A stretch of 64,000 nt of DNA, from contig NZ_BCFK01000035.1 in the NCBI RefSeq assembly GCF_001417815.1, positions 26,966 to 90,965 of the forward strand, given 5' to 3'. A model generated the notes under the pieces. That model was not told the DNA's origin. It saw only the letters and a program-made list of their open reading frames with translations, and searched no databases. The translations under genes were made by a program, and so were the position numbers. This document shows positions 53,578 to 62,851 of this stretch, one piece after another. Origin of the DNA: Bifidobacterium aesculapii. Its GTDB lineage: Bacteria; Actinomycetota; Actinomycetes; Actinomycetales; Bifidobacteriaceae. Numbering within the stretch: position 1 is the first letter of the stretch; each line of letters starts with the position of its first letter.

Positions 53578-53967
53578 ATGAGCGAGAAGATGGAAGCGGT
53601 CGCGACCTCCGAGGCGCCGGCGGCGCTGGGCGCGTACAGCCAGGCGGTGAAGGCCAACGGCTTCGTGTTCGTGTCCGGCCAGCTGGGCATCGATCCGGCC
53701 ACCGGCGAACTGGCGGGCGAGACCGCGGGCGAGCAGGCCGCGCAGGCGCTGAAGAACATCAAGTGCATTCTGGACACCGCGGGCACCGGCATCGAGCACG
53801 TGTGCCGCGCCACCATCTACCTGAAGAACGTCGAGGACTTCAAGGAGGTCGACGCCCGCTACGCCGAGGTGTTCATTGGCTCCGTGAAGCCGGCGCGCGT
53901 CGCGTTCGGCGGCAACGACATCCCCAAGGGCGCGCTCGTCGAGATCGACGCGATCGCCGTCCTGTGA
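53578..53967 (+). CDS. ridA: RidA family enamine/imine deaminase
   Basis: This is a 129-residue RidA/YjgF/UK114 protein of standard length. Signatures: AAPAALGAYSQAVKANGFVFVSGQLG, with S in one region and the terminal PKGALVEIDAIAVL (written here in part: EAPAALGAYSQAV). It hydrolyses reactive 2-aminoacrylate and related imines released by PLP enzymes, giving ammonia and the oxo acid. It has a good ribosome site and is followed after 84 bp by an amino acid permease gene. Confidence 0.93.
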   Translation: MSEKMEAVATSEAPAALGAYSQAVKANGFVFVSGQLGIDPATGELAGETAGEQAAQALKNIKCILDTAGTGIEHVCRATIYLKNVEDFKEVDARYAEVFIGSVKPARVAFGGNDIPKGALVEIDAIAVL

Positions 53968-54051
53968 ATCCCTTGAACTGATTCGAGCCGGCGTCGCCCC
54001 GTTGCTATCATGTCGTACGTCATCGCACGGATGGCGCATGGAAGGAGCACT

Positions 54052-55467
54052 ATGACCGACGCCGGCACAGGCAGGGACGCAAACGGGGGCGGCGCCGCCC
54101 ACACCGGTCTCGAGCGCAAGATGGAGTCCCGCCACCTGACGATGATCTCGCTCGGCGGCGTGATCGGCACGGGACTGTTCGTCTCCTCCGGCTACACGAT
54201 CCATCAGGCAGGCCCGCTCGGCGCGATTCTCGCGTACGCGGTCGGTTCCGTGCTCGTCTACTGCGTGATGGTCTCGCTCGGCGAGCTGTCCGTGGCGATG
54301 CCGTACGCGGGCAGTTTCCACATGTACGCGAAACGGTTCATCGGCCCCGGCACCGCGTTCGTGATTGCCGTGCTCTATTGGCTCAACTGGGCGGTGGCGC
54401 TCGCCAGCGAGTTCACGGCGGCCGGTCTGCTCATGCAGCGGTGGTTCCCTGATTCGCCGGCGTGGGTGTGGTCCGCGGTGTTCATCGCGGTGGTGTTCGC
54501 GCTCAATATTCTTTCCGTGCGCCTCTATGGCGAGGCGGAGTTCTGGTTCGCCTCGATCAAGGTGTTCGCGATCGTCGCGTTCATTCTCATCGGTCTGCTG
54601 GCGATCTTCGGCGCGATTCCGATCGCCGGTTACAGCCATGCGCCGTTGTTCGGCAACTTCACGGCCGACGGCTGGTTCCCGAACGGGTTCGCCCCCGTGT
54701 TCTCCACGCTGCTGACGGTCGTGTTCGCGTTCTCCGGCACCGAGGTGGTGGGCGTCGCCGCAGGCGAGACGAAGGATCCGAGCAAGGCGATCCCGAAAGC
54801 GGTGCACACGACGGTGCTGCGTCTTGCGATCTTCTTCATCGGCTCGATCGGCGTGATGGCCGCGTTGATTCCGTGGCACAAGGCCGGCGTGGAGACGAGC
54901 CCGTTCGTGCTTGTGTTCCAGTCGATCGGCATGCCGTTCGCCGGCGACGTGATGAACTTCGTGGTGCTGACGGCCGTGCTGTCCGCCGCGAACTCCGGCC
55001 TGTACGTGTGCTCGCGCATGGTGTGGTCGCTCGCCAAGGAGCGTTTGATTCCCGCTCGTTTCGCGAAGACCAACTTCCACGGCGTGCCCGTGTGGGCCGT
55101 GCTGTTCTCGATGGCGGGCTCGCTGCTCGCCCTGCTCTCCTCGGTGGTGGCCGCCTCGACCGTGTATCTCGTGCTGGTGGCGGTCTCGGGTCTGGCGACG
55201 TTGGTCGTGTGGTTCTCCGTATGCGTGTGCCATATCCGATTCCGGCGCGAATGGAGACGTGACGGCCACACGCCCGACGAACTCGGCTACCGTGCGCCGG
55301 GATTCCCGGTTCTGCCGTGGGCGGCGATCGTGATGTGCATCGGCGCGCTGGTCCTCGTCGCGTTCGACGACACGCAGCGTTCCACGCTCTATTACATGGT
55401 GCCGTTCGTCGCCTTGTGCTATCTCGGCTACCACCTGCTGGAACGGCGCCGGCGACGCGATTCGTGA
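54052..55467 (+). CDS. Amino acid permease, APC superfamily (AAT family)
   Basis: This is a 471-residue protein with about 12 membrane helices. RHLTMISLGGVIGTGLFVSSG is the AAT-family first helix (LysP, GabP, ProY and relatives), and FSGTEVVGVAAGETKDPSKAIPKA the conserved loop after helix 6. The N-terminus is Gly/Asp/Ala-rich. It starts at ATG 54052 after GAAGGAG. It imports an amino acid with protons; specificity is not readable. Confidence 0.92.
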   Translation: MTDAGTGRDANGGGAAHTGLERKMESRHLTMISLGGVIGTGLFVSSGYTIHQAGPLGAILAYAVGSVLVYCVMVSLGELSVAMPYAGSFHMYAKRFIGPGTAFVIAVLYWLNWAVALASEFTAAGLLMQRWFPDSPAWVWSAVFIAVVFALNILSVRLYGEAEFWFASIKVFAIVAFILIGLLAIFGAIPIAGYSHAPLFGNFTADGWFPNGFAPVFSTLLTVVFAFSGTEVVGVAAGETKDPSKAIPKAVHTTVLRLAIFFIGSIGVMAALIPWHKAGVETSPFVLVFQSIGMPFAGDVMNFVVLTAVLSAANSGLYVCSRMVWSLAKERLIPARFAKTNFHGVPVWAVLFSMAGSLLALLSSVVAASTVYLVLVAVSGLATLVVWFSVCVCHIRFRREWRRDGHTPDELGYRAPGFPVLPWAAIVMCIGALVLVAFDDTQRSTLYYMVPFVALCYLGYHLLERRRRRDS

Positions 55468-55482
55468 AGTCGGCGCGGCCGG

Positions 55483-55488
55483 TATCCT
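55483..55488 (+). promoter_or_regulatory. argS: -10 box of a leaderless argS transcript
   Basis: TATCCT lies 7 bases before ATG 55496, so the mRNA probably starts at or next to the start codon. No clear -35 is present. Confidence 0.45.
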
Positions 55489-55495
55489 TGGAAGA

Positions 55496-57340
55496 ATGAA
55501 TCCTGAAGCGTTGAGCGAACTCATTTCGCGTATTGCCCACGAGCTTGTCGCCGCCGGAAAGGCCGGTCAGCTCACTGAAGATCTCATTCCCCCGGTCGCC
55601 AAATTCGCCGTCATGCGCCCGAAGGACCGCGCGCACGGCGACTGGGCGTCGAACGCCGCGATGCAGCTCGCCAAGAAGGCCGGCATGAAGCCGCGCGATT
55701 TCGCCGAACTGTTCGCCGCCGAACTCGCCGCCGCCGATGGCATCGCCAAGGTGGAGGTCGCCGGCCCCGGCTTCATCAACATCACGCTCGACTCCGCCTC
55801 CGCCGCGGCTGTGGTGGACGCGGTGCTCGCCGCACCTCGCGACGAACACGGCGTCTCCGCCTTCGGCCGCAACACGCATCTCGGCGGCGAGACCCTGAAC
55901 CTCGAGTTCGTCTCCGCCAACCCGACCGGCCCGATCCACATCGGCGGCACCCGCTGGGCCGCCACCGGCGACTCCATGGCCCGCGTGCTTGAGGCGAACG
56001 GCGCCAAAGTGGTGCGCGAATACTACTTCAACGACCACGGCGAGCAGATCAACCGCTTCGCCAAGTCGCTCGTCGCCGCCTGGGCGCACGACAACAACCT
56101 CGGCGACAAGGGCTACCAGACCGAAACCCCGTTCGACGGCTACAAGGGCGCGTACATCGACGAGATCGCCCGCCGCGTCGAGGCCGAGGCCAAGGCCGAC
56201 GGCGTCGACCTCACCTCGCTCCAGCATGAGGACCAAGGCCTCAACGCGGACGGCGATCCGATCGGCGAATCCGATTCCGAACTGCGCGAGGAGTTCCGCA
56301 AGCGCGCCGTGCCGATGATGTTCGACGAGATCCGCCGCTCCATGAAGGAGTTCCACGTGGACTTCGACGTGTGGTTCCACGAGAACAGCCTGTACGAGGA
56401 CGGCGAGGTCGCCAAGGCCATCGAAGTGCTGCGCGAGCGCGGCGATATCTACGAGAAGGACGGCGCCACCTGGTTCGCCTCCACGAACCACGGCGACGAC
56501 AAGGACCGCGTCATCATCAAGTCCAACGGCGAGTTCGCGTACTTCGCCGCGGACATCGCCTACTACTGGAACAAGCGACACCGCGCCACCGATCCGGCCG
56601 ACGTGGCCATCTACATGCTCGGCGCCGACCACCACGGCTACATCGGCCGCATGATGGCCATGTGCGAGGCGTTCGGCGACAAGCCGGGCGAGAACATGCA
56701 GATCCTCATCGGCCAGCTCGTCAACGTGATGAAGGACGGCAAGGCCGTGCGCATGTCGAAGCGCGCCGGCAACGTCGTCACCATCGACGACCTCGTCGAC
56801 GCGATCGGCGTGGACGCCTCCCGCTACTCGCTCGCGCGCACCGACTACAACTCGCCGGTCGACATCGACCTGAACCTGCTCGCCTCTCACTCCAACGACA
56901 ACCCGGTCTACTACGTGCAGTACGCGCACGCGCGCTCCTGCAACGTGGACCGCAACGCCGCCGCCGCGAACATCACCACGGAAGGCGCCGACCTCTCGCT
57001 GCTCGACACCGAGGCCGACGGCGAAGTGCTCGCCGCGATCGCCCAGTGGCCGGCCGTCGTCAAGGAGGCCGGCGACAAGCGCGCCCCGCACCGCGTGGCC
57101 CGCTACCTCGAGGACCTCGCCGCCACCTACCACAAGTGGTACAACGTGGAGCGCGTCGTCCCGATGGATCTGACCGGGCTCGAGGAGCGCGGCAGCGAAG
57201 AGGAACGCGAAGCCGCGCGCATCGCCAAGGCCCCCGAACCGGCCCGCGCCGCCGCCCGCCTGAAGCTCAACGACGCCGTGCAGGCCGTCATCGCCTCCGG
57301 CCTCGACCTGCTCGGCGTGTCCGCCCCGGAGAAGATGTAA
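55496..57340 (+). CDS. argS: Arginyl-tRNA synthetase
   Basis: This 614-residue class I synthetase has the Add-1 N-terminal domain (1-125), HIGH as PTGPIHIGG, and KMSKS as VRMSKRAGNVV. A C-terminal DALR anticodon-binding domain ends the chain. It charges tRNA-Arg. lysA begins 15 bp after its stop, so the two are co-transcribed, an arrangement familiar from actinobacteria. Confidence 0.97.
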   Translation: MNPEALSELISRIAHELVAAGKAGQLTEDLIPPVAKFAVMRPKDRAHGDWASNAAMQLAKKAGMKPRDFAELFAAELAAADGIAKVEVAGPGFINITLDSASAAAVVDAVLAAPRDEHGVSAFGRNTHLGGETLNLEFVSANPTGPIHIGGTRWAATGDSMARVLEANGAKVVREYYFNDHGEQINRFAKSLVAAWAHDNNLGDKGYQTETPFDGYKGAYIDEIARRVEAEAKADGVDLTSLQHEDQGLNADGDPIGESDSELREEFRKRAVPMMFDEIRRSMKEFHVDFDVWFHENSLYEDGEVAKAIEVLRERGDIYEKDGATWFASTNHGDDKDRVIIKSNGEFAYFAADIAYYWNKRHRATDPADVAIYMLGADHHGYIGRMMAMCEAFGDKPGENMQILIGQLVNVMKDGKAVRMSKRAGNVVTIDDLVDAIGVDASRYSLARTDYNSPVDIDLNLLASHSNDNPVYYVQYAHARSCNVDRNAAAANITTEGADLSLLDTEADGEVLAAIAQWPAVVKEAGDKRAPHRVARYLEDLAATYHKWYNVERVVPMDLTGLEERGSEEEREAARIAKAPEPARAAARLKLNDAVQAVIASGLDLLGVSAPEKM

Positions 57341-57355
57341 GGGAAGGGAACCGTC

Positions 57356-58978
57356 ATGCCCATCACCCCGATCTGGCCGGCCGCCTCGGCCGTCGACCCC
57401 GAAACCGGCGCGCTCACGTTCCACGGGCGCACCGCGGAATCGCTGCTCGACGAATTCGGCTCCCCGCTCTACCTCATCGACACCGACGAGGTCGCGGACC
57501 GCGCGAAGCGTTTCGTCACGGCCGCGGCCGAAGCGTTCGACACCTCCACCACGCACGTGAGCTTCGCCGGCAAGGCGTTCCTCAGCAAGGAGATCGTGCG
57601 CCTCGTCACCGCCGCCGGCATGCTCGTCGACACCTGTTCGATGGGTGAGATGCGCATCGCGCTCGCCGCCGGCGCGCCCGGCCGCCGCCTCGTGCTGCAT
57701 GGCAACAACAAGTCCGACGAGGAGATCGCCCTCGCCATCGAACACGATTTCGCGAAGATCGTCGTCGATTCGGCCGATGAGCCGGAACGCATCGAACGCA
57801 TCGCGAAGCGTCTCGGCAAACGCGCCAAGGTGATGCTGCGCGTCACCTCCGGCATCCACGCGGGCGGCCACGAGTACATCTCCACCGCGCATGAGGACCA
57901 GAAGTTCGGTGTGCCGTTGCTGCCCGCCGGCGCCGACACGGCCGCGCTCGGCGTGCTCGACACGCTCGCCGCCGACCCGGCGTCCGTCTCGCCCGCCGTC
58001 ACCAACGCGCGCATCGGCGAGAAGCACGGCGCGGACGGTGCGGGAACGCACGACGCGCCTGCCGGCCGCAAGCTACGCTACGACGTGAAATACCCGTACG
58101 ACCTGAGCCTCGACGAGGTCTCCGACGGCGACAAGGCGCTCGCGGCCGCGATGGAGACCGTGGCCGACGGGCCCGCGCTCGCCGTGCTCAAGGACATCCT
58201 CTCCCGCCATGAGACGCTCGAACTGGTCGGCGTCCACTCGCACATCGGATCGAACATCCACGACGCCGACGCGTTCATCCAGGCGGCGAAGCGCATGATG
58301 CTGCTGCGCAAGACGTTCTATGCGACCGACGCGTACACGCTGCCCGAAGTCGACCTGGGCGGCGGCTACTCGGTCGCGTACACGGACGGCGAGGATTCGA
58401 TGGACGTGAACCGCGAGCTCAAGCGTCTCGCCGACGCGGTCAAGGCCGTCAACCGCGCGCTCGGCATGCCCGCGCCCGCGATCAGCTTCGAGCCGGGCCG
58501 TTGGATCGTCGCTCCCGCCGGCGTCACGCTGTACCGCGTCGGCACGGTCAAGCCGGTCACGCTGAGCGCGCACGACGGCAAGCAGCCCACCGACCGCGAG
58601 GGCAATCCGATCACGGAACGCGTGTACGTGTCCGTGGACGGCGGCATGAGCGACAACATCCGCCCGGCGCTGTACGGCGCCGACTACACGGCGATGCTCG
58701 CGAACCGGCGCGGTTCGGCGGAGACGATGCTCGCGCGCGTCGTCGGCATGCACTGCGAATCCGGCGACATCGTCGTGCACGAGGTGCGGCTTCCCGCCGA
58801 CACGCATCGCGGCGACGTGCTCGCCGTGCCGGTCACCGGCGCGTACGGGCGCACGATGGCGTCGAACTACAATCAGGCGCTGATTCCGGAGGTCGTCGCG
58901 GTGGGTGAGAGCGGTGCGCACGTGATGCTGCGCCGCCAGACCGTCGACGACCTGCTCGCGCTCGACGTGAGCGAGTGA
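57356..58978 (+). CDS. lysA: Diaminopimelate decarboxylase with an internal insertion
   Basis: This 540-residue PLP enzyme makes L-lysine from meso-diaminopimelate. SFAGKAFLS carries the PLP lysine, and VGVHSHIGSNI, LGGGYSVAYT, SFEPGRWIV and CESGDIV are family signatures. Typical length is 420-460; the excess is an insertion at about residues 195-260 (AALGVLDTLAADPASV…APAGRKLRYDVKYPYDLS). It follows argS by 15 bp. A bidirectional terminator separates it from the PTS gene. Confidence 0.95.
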   Translation: MPITPIWPAASAVDPETGALTFHGRTAESLLDEFGSPLYLIDTDEVADRAKRFVTAAAEAFDTSTTHVSFAGKAFLSKEIVRLVTAAGMLVDTCSMGEMRIALAAGAPGRRLVLHGNNKSDEEIALAIEHDFAKIVVDSADEPERIERIAKRLGKRAKVMLRVTSGIHAGGHEYISTAHEDQKFGVPLLPAGADTAALGVLDTLAADPASVSPAVTNARIGEKHGADGAGTHDAPAGRKLRYDVKYPYDLSLDEVSDGDKALAAAMETVADGPALAVLKDILSRHETLELVGVHSHIGSNIHDADAFIQAAKRMMLLRKTFYATDAYTLPEVDLGGGYSVAYTDGEDSMDVNRELKRLADAVKAVNRALGMPAPAISFEPGRWIVAPAGVTLYRVGTVKPVTLSAHDGKQPTDREGNPITERVYVSVDGGMSDNIRPALYGADYTAMLANRRGSAETMLARVVGMHCESGDIVVHEVRLPADTHRGDVLAVPVTGAYGRTMASNYNQALIPEVVAVGESGAHVMLRRQTVDDLLALDVSE

Positions 58979-59024
58979 GCGTTCGGCGTCTGCACGCCGG
59001 ACTGGCGCACGTCGGACGATACGA

Positions 59025-59065
59025 CGAGGCCCCCGCACCGTGTTGCCGGTGCGGAGGCCTCGTTT
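59025..59065. terminator. Bidirectional terminator between lysA and the EIIA gene
   Basis: CGAGGCC (59025-59031) and CCGCACCG (59033-59040) pair with CGGTGCGG (59047-59054) and GGCCTCG (59056-59062) around one mismatch, with a 6-base loop and a short TTT. Confidence 0.8.
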
Positions 59066-59076
59066 GCGATGGCGGA

Positions 59077-59589
59077 CTACTTCGTGGTCATCGTGCCGAT
59101 TGGGTCGCCGGCCGTGATCTCGCCGGTGGCGGTCACGTCGAGCGAATCGATTACGGCGGGATTGGTGAACACGACGATCACGTCGGTGGGTTTGCCGGCG
59201 GCCTTCACCGCCTCCACGTCGACGCGTTCGATCGGCTGACCTGCGGTGATCGTCTGCCCGGCGGCGACGAGCATGTCGAACGGTTCTCCGTTCAACTGCA
59301 CCGTGTCCACGCCGATGTGGACGAGCACCTCGACGCCGTGCTCCGTGGTGATGCCGACCGCGTGCTTCGCGTTCGCGACCGTCGTCACCGTGCCGGAGAC
59401 CGGCGCGACCACCGTGCCGGAGGCGGGGACCACGCCGAACCCGTCGCCGAGGATCTTCGCCGCGAACGTATCGTCCGGCACGTCCTCTATCGGTTTGATG
59501 ACGCCGTCGACCGGGGCGACGATGGTGACCGGCGCCGACGGTTCGGACGCGGCGTCATCCTTGTGAAACAGGTTCGAGAACAGTCCCAT
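59077..59589 (-). CDS. crr: PTS system glucose-type EIIA component
   Basis: This is a 170-residue EIIA(Glc)-fold protein. The phosphorylated His is H91 in VEVLVHIGVDTVQL, with the helper H76 in NAKHAVGI. It takes phosphate from HPr and passes it to the EIIB domain encoded next door. It lies 47 bp downstream of the EIICB gene on the same strand, so both form one operon. A short N-terminal tail (MGLFSNLF…) is amphipathic, as in membrane-associated EIIA. Confidence 0.94.
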   Translation of the reverse strand: MGLFSNLFHKDDAASEPSAPVTIVAPVDGVIKPIEDVPDDTFAAKILGDGFGVVPASGTVVAPVSGTVTTVANAKHAVGITTEHGVEVLVHIGVDTVQLNGEPFDMLVAAGQTITAGQPIERVDVEAVKAAGKPTDVIVVFTNPAVIDSLDVTATGEITAGDPIGTMTTK

Positions 59590-59636
59590 GATGGATCCTC
59601 CTTATATGTGCCATGCGCGGCCATGTGCGGCCGGGC

Positions 59637-61163
59637 TCAGTTCTTGCGGTGGATCGCTTCCATCGCGTCGCACACCGCCTGCACCTGCGTGCCGACGATG
59701 ACCTGGATGTTCTTCCCATCGAGCACCTTGACGCCCGGCACGAGCTTGCGGATCGCGTCCACATCCACCTTGGAGGTGTCGTTGACGCCCAGGCGCAGGC
59801 GGGTGGTGCAGTTCTCGATGTCGACGAGGTTCGAGGCGCCGCCGAGCAGCTCGTAGAGCTTCGCGGCGAGCACGGATTCCTTGTCGGCGGCCGCGCCGGC
59901 GGCCGGAGCGGCGTCCTCGAGGGCGGCGGAGGAGATGGACTCGTCGTCATCGCCGCGGCCCGGGGTCTTCAGGTCGAACGTCTTGATCATGAAATCGAAC
60001 ACGAAGTAGTAGATGACCGCGAACACGAGTCCCTGCACGAGCAGCATCACCGGCATGTGGGCGCGCGGCACGTTGAGCGAGAGGAACCAGTCGATGAAGC
60101 CGGCGGAGAAGTTGAAGCCGGCGATCCACTGGAACGCGGCCGCGACGAACACCGACAGGGCGGTGAGCAGCGCATGCACCACGTACAGCGGGAACGCGGC
60201 GAACATGAACGAGAACTCCAGCGGCTCGGTCACGCCGGTGAGGAACGCGGCCAGACCGCCCGCGAGCATCAGCGAGCCGACGGCCTTCCTGTTCTGCGGC
60301 TTCGCGTTGCGCCAGATCGCCAACGCGCCGGCGGGCAGGCCGAACATCATGATCGGGAAGAAGCCGGCCTGGTACATGCCGGTGACGTACTCGCCCCACG
60401 GGTGGAAGCCGCCGGTGGCGACCACGGCCGCGGTCTGGCCGTCAAGGCCGCCCACGCCGTTCCAGAACTTCGTGATGTCGTCGATGCCGGCCAGGTTGAA
60501 CCAGAACACGTTGTTGAGCGCGTGGTGCAGGCCGGTGGGGATGAGCAGACGGTTGAAGAACGCGTAGATGCCGGCGCCGACAGCACCCATGCCCATGATC
60601 GCCTCGCCGAAGGAGACCAGACCGTTGTAGATGAGCGGCCAGATGAACAGGAGCAGCAGCGACACCACCGACATCAGCGCCGCGGTCAGAATCGGCACGC
60701 AGCGTCTGCCGGAGAAGAACGCCAGGAAGTCGGGCAGCTTGGTCTTATGGAACTTGTTGTACAGCGAGCCGGCCACGCAGCCGACCATGATGCCGAAGAA
60801 CACGTTCTTGTTGCCGATGGCGCCCGGGGCGAACGCGGCCGGCGGGTTCTCGGCGTCGAAGCCGAGGAACATCGAGGCCGAGCCCATGATCGTGGTGACC
60901 GTCATGAAGCCGACCAGGCCGGACAACGCGGACGCGCCGTCGCGCTCGCGGGCCATGCCGACGGCCACGCCGACGGCGAAGAGCAGGCCGAGGTTGTCGA
61001 GGATCGCCGAACCGGTCTTGCACAGGTAGGCGGCGATGACGTTGCCGCCGCCCCAGCCGCTCGGATCGATCCAGTAGCCGATGCCCAGGAAGAGCGCCGC
61101 GGCGGGCAGACACGCGACCGGCAGCATCAATGCCCGGCCGAGTCGCTGGATATAGGCCTTCAT
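59637..61163 (-). CDS. PTS system glucose/N-acetylglucosamine-type EIICB component
   Basis: This 508-residue protein has an EIIC membrane domain (1 to about 375) with ALMLPVACLPAAALFLGIGYW, GFHPWGEY and FLTGVTEPLEFSFMF. An acidic linker follows, then an EIIB domain with the phosphorylated C452 in IENCTTRLRLGV. PtsG and NagE are hard to separate; LPVACLPAAALFLGIGYWID and TKFWNG lean to the GlcNAc (NagE) side, but glucose is possible. It transports and phosphorylates the sugar with the EIIA encoded downstream. RBS GGGAGG precedes the ATG. Confidence 0.92.
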   Translation of the reverse strand: MKAYIQRLGRALMLPVACLPAAALFLGIGYWIDPSGWGGGNVIAAYLCKTGSAILDNLGLLFAVGVAVGMARERDGASALSGLVGFMTVTTIMGSASMFLGFDAENPPAAFAPGAIGNKNVFFGIMVGCVAGSLYNKFHKTKLPDFLAFFSGRRCVPILTAALMSVVSLLLLFIWPLIYNGLVSFGEAIMGMGAVGAGIYAFFNRLLIPTGLHHALNNVFWFNLAGIDDITKFWNGVGGLDGQTAAVVATGGFHPWGEYVTGMYQAGFFPIMMFGLPAGALAIWRNAKPQNRKAVGSLMLAGGLAAFLTGVTEPLEFSFMFAAFPLYVVHALLTALSVFVAAAFQWIAGFNFSAGFIDWFLSLNVPRAHMPVMLLVQGLVFAVIYYFVFDFMIKTFDLKTPGRGDDDESISSAALEDAAPAAGAAADKESVLAAKLYELLGGASNLVDIENCTTRLRLGVNDTSKVDVDAIRKLVPGVKVLDGKNIQVIVGTQVQAVCDAMEAIHRKN

Positions 61164-61521
61164 GTGTTTCTACCTCCCTCATTCACGAGGATTTCCGGCG
61201 GTGAGGTGGATTCCTGTCTGCGTCGTCTTTGCCGCAGCGCACCGGCCGTCATTGGTCCGTGCGTCCCTGCAATTCAAGCAGCACCGCTTAGTAGGCCATG
61301 GTACGTCACTGCGGACGTGCCCCGCAACCAATTCGTTAAGAATGTATGCATAAATGCGTGTCCGGCGCGCCTGCGGCTGCGGACCTCAGCGCTACGCGCG
61401 GTTGACGTTCCGATTCGGGCAACCGTTTGCATCACATCGCGTGTGGACGTTTCCGCCCGGCGTGTCGAAAAGGTTCCGTAGGATGGACGGGAAACCCGTC
61501 ATACAGCAGAAGGGAATTTCC
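61164..61521. other. Divergent control region of the PTS and hom-thrB genes
   Basis: No gene is supportable. A small palindrome ATTCGTTAAGAAT (61331-61343) lies near the middle. I looked for a LicT-type antiterminator hairpin ahead of the PTS gene and did not find a convincing one. AGAAGGGAA (61509-61517) is the ribosome site of hom. Confidence 0.4.
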
Positions 61522-62838
61522 GTGGCTGACCAGAACGCAACCCCCATCCGCGTCGGACTGTTGGGCGCCGGCACCGTGGGCTCTCAGACCGCACGTCTCA
61601 TCGTCGAGCAGAAGGACGAGCTCGCCGCCCGCATCGGCCGCCCGATCGAGCTGACGGGCGTTGCCTGCCTCGATCCGAAGGAGACCGAGAAGTTCCCGTG
61701 GATCGACCAGTCGATCGTCACGACCGACACGATGCACGTGGCCACGAGCTCCGACATCGTCATCGAGCTGATCGGCGGCACCACCGTGGCGCGCACGTTC
61801 GTGCTCGCCGCCATCGAATCCGGCGCGTCCGTCGTCACCGCGAACAAGGCGCTGCTCGCCAAGTACGGCCCGGAGATCTACGCCGCCGCCGAGGCCAAGG
61901 GCGTCGACATCTACTTCGAGGCGGCCGTGGGCGGCGCCATCCCGTTCCTGCGCCCGTTGCGCGAATCCCTCGTCGGCGACAAGGTGACCAGCATGCTCGG
62001 CATCGTCAACGGCACCACCAACTACATCCTCGATGAGATGACCGTCAAGGGCCTCCAGTTCGACGACGTCCTCAAGGACGCTCAGGCCAAGGGCTACGCC
62101 GAGGCCGACCCGACCGGCGACATCGAAGGCTACGACGCCGCCAACAAGGCCGCGATCATGGCCACGCTCGGCTTCCACACGCCCGTCACCATCGACGACG
62201 TGTCCGTCGAGGGCATCACCAAGATCACCGCCGACGACATCGCCGCCGCCACCGCCGAGCACAAGGTCATCAAGCTGCTCGCCGTCGTCGAGAACGGCGA
62301 GGCCGGCGTCTCCGCGCGCGTCTACCCGGCGCTGCTGCCCGAAAGCCACCCGCTCGCCTCCGTGCACGGCTCGTTCAACGCCATCTTCGTCAAGGCCGAG
62401 GCCGCCGACGACCTCATGTTCTACGGCCGCGGCGCCGGCGGTGCGCCGACCGCCTCCGCCGTCGTCGGCGACGTCGTCACCGTCGCGCGCCACATCGCCG
62501 CGGGCTGCACCGGCCCGTCCATCCCGCTGTACAAGGACCTGCCGAAGGCGCCGATCACCGCGTCGAAGGCCGCGTTCGCGGTGCGCTTCCTCATTCACGA
62601 CAAGCCGGGCGTGCTCGCCGCCATCGCCGCCGAGTTCGCGAAGAACGGCGTCTCCATCAACGGCGTGAACCAGGACCTGAAGCCCACGCTCACCGATCCG
62701 GGCTACGACGGCGAGATCCAGCAGCTGCGCGTGGTGACTCACCTGACCGACGAGGCCACGCTGCGCGAGACCGTCAAGGCCGTGCAGGCGCTTGACTTCG
62801 TCACCGGCGAACCGTCCATCCTGCGCGTGCTGGACTGA
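61522..62838 (+). CDS. hom: Homoserine dehydrogenase
   Basis: This is a 438-residue NAD(P)-dependent enzyme with the nucleotide loop GLLGAGTVGSQTA, a VNGTTNYIL catalytic segment, and a C-terminal ACT domain (VRFLIHDKPGVLAAIAAEF) for feedback inhibition by threonine. I use GTG 61522 after AGAAGGGAA; ATG 61483 in frame would add 13 residues that look unlike the family. It makes homoserine for threonine and methionine. thrB starts 13 bp after the stop. Confidence 0.96.
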   Translation: MADQNATPIRVGLLGAGTVGSQTARLIVEQKDELAARIGRPIELTGVACLDPKETEKFPWIDQSIVTTDTMHVATSSDIVIELIGGTTVARTFVLAAIESGASVVTANKALLAKYGPEIYAAAEAKGVDIYFEAAVGGAIPFLRPLRESLVGDKVTSMLGIVNGTTNYILDEMTVKGLQFDDVLKDAQAKGYAEADPTGDIEGYDAANKAAIMATLGFHTPVTIDDVSVEGITKITADDIAAATAEHKVIKLLAVVENGEAGVSARVYPALLPESHPLASVHGSFNAIFVKAEAADDLMFYGRGAGGAPTASAVVGDVVTVARHIAAGCTGPSIPLYKDLPKAPITASKAAFAVRFLIHDKPGVLAAIAAEFAKNGVSINGVNQDLKPTLTDPGYDGEIQQLRVVTHLTDEATLRETVKAVQALDFVTGEPSILRVLD

Positions 62839-62851
62839 GGCGCGGCGCACG

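Noticed and set aside
61164..61521. LicT-type ribonucleic antiterminator ahead of the PTS gene
   Set aside because: No sequence close to the known RAT element overlaps a terminator stem, and no antiterminator gene is adjacent.
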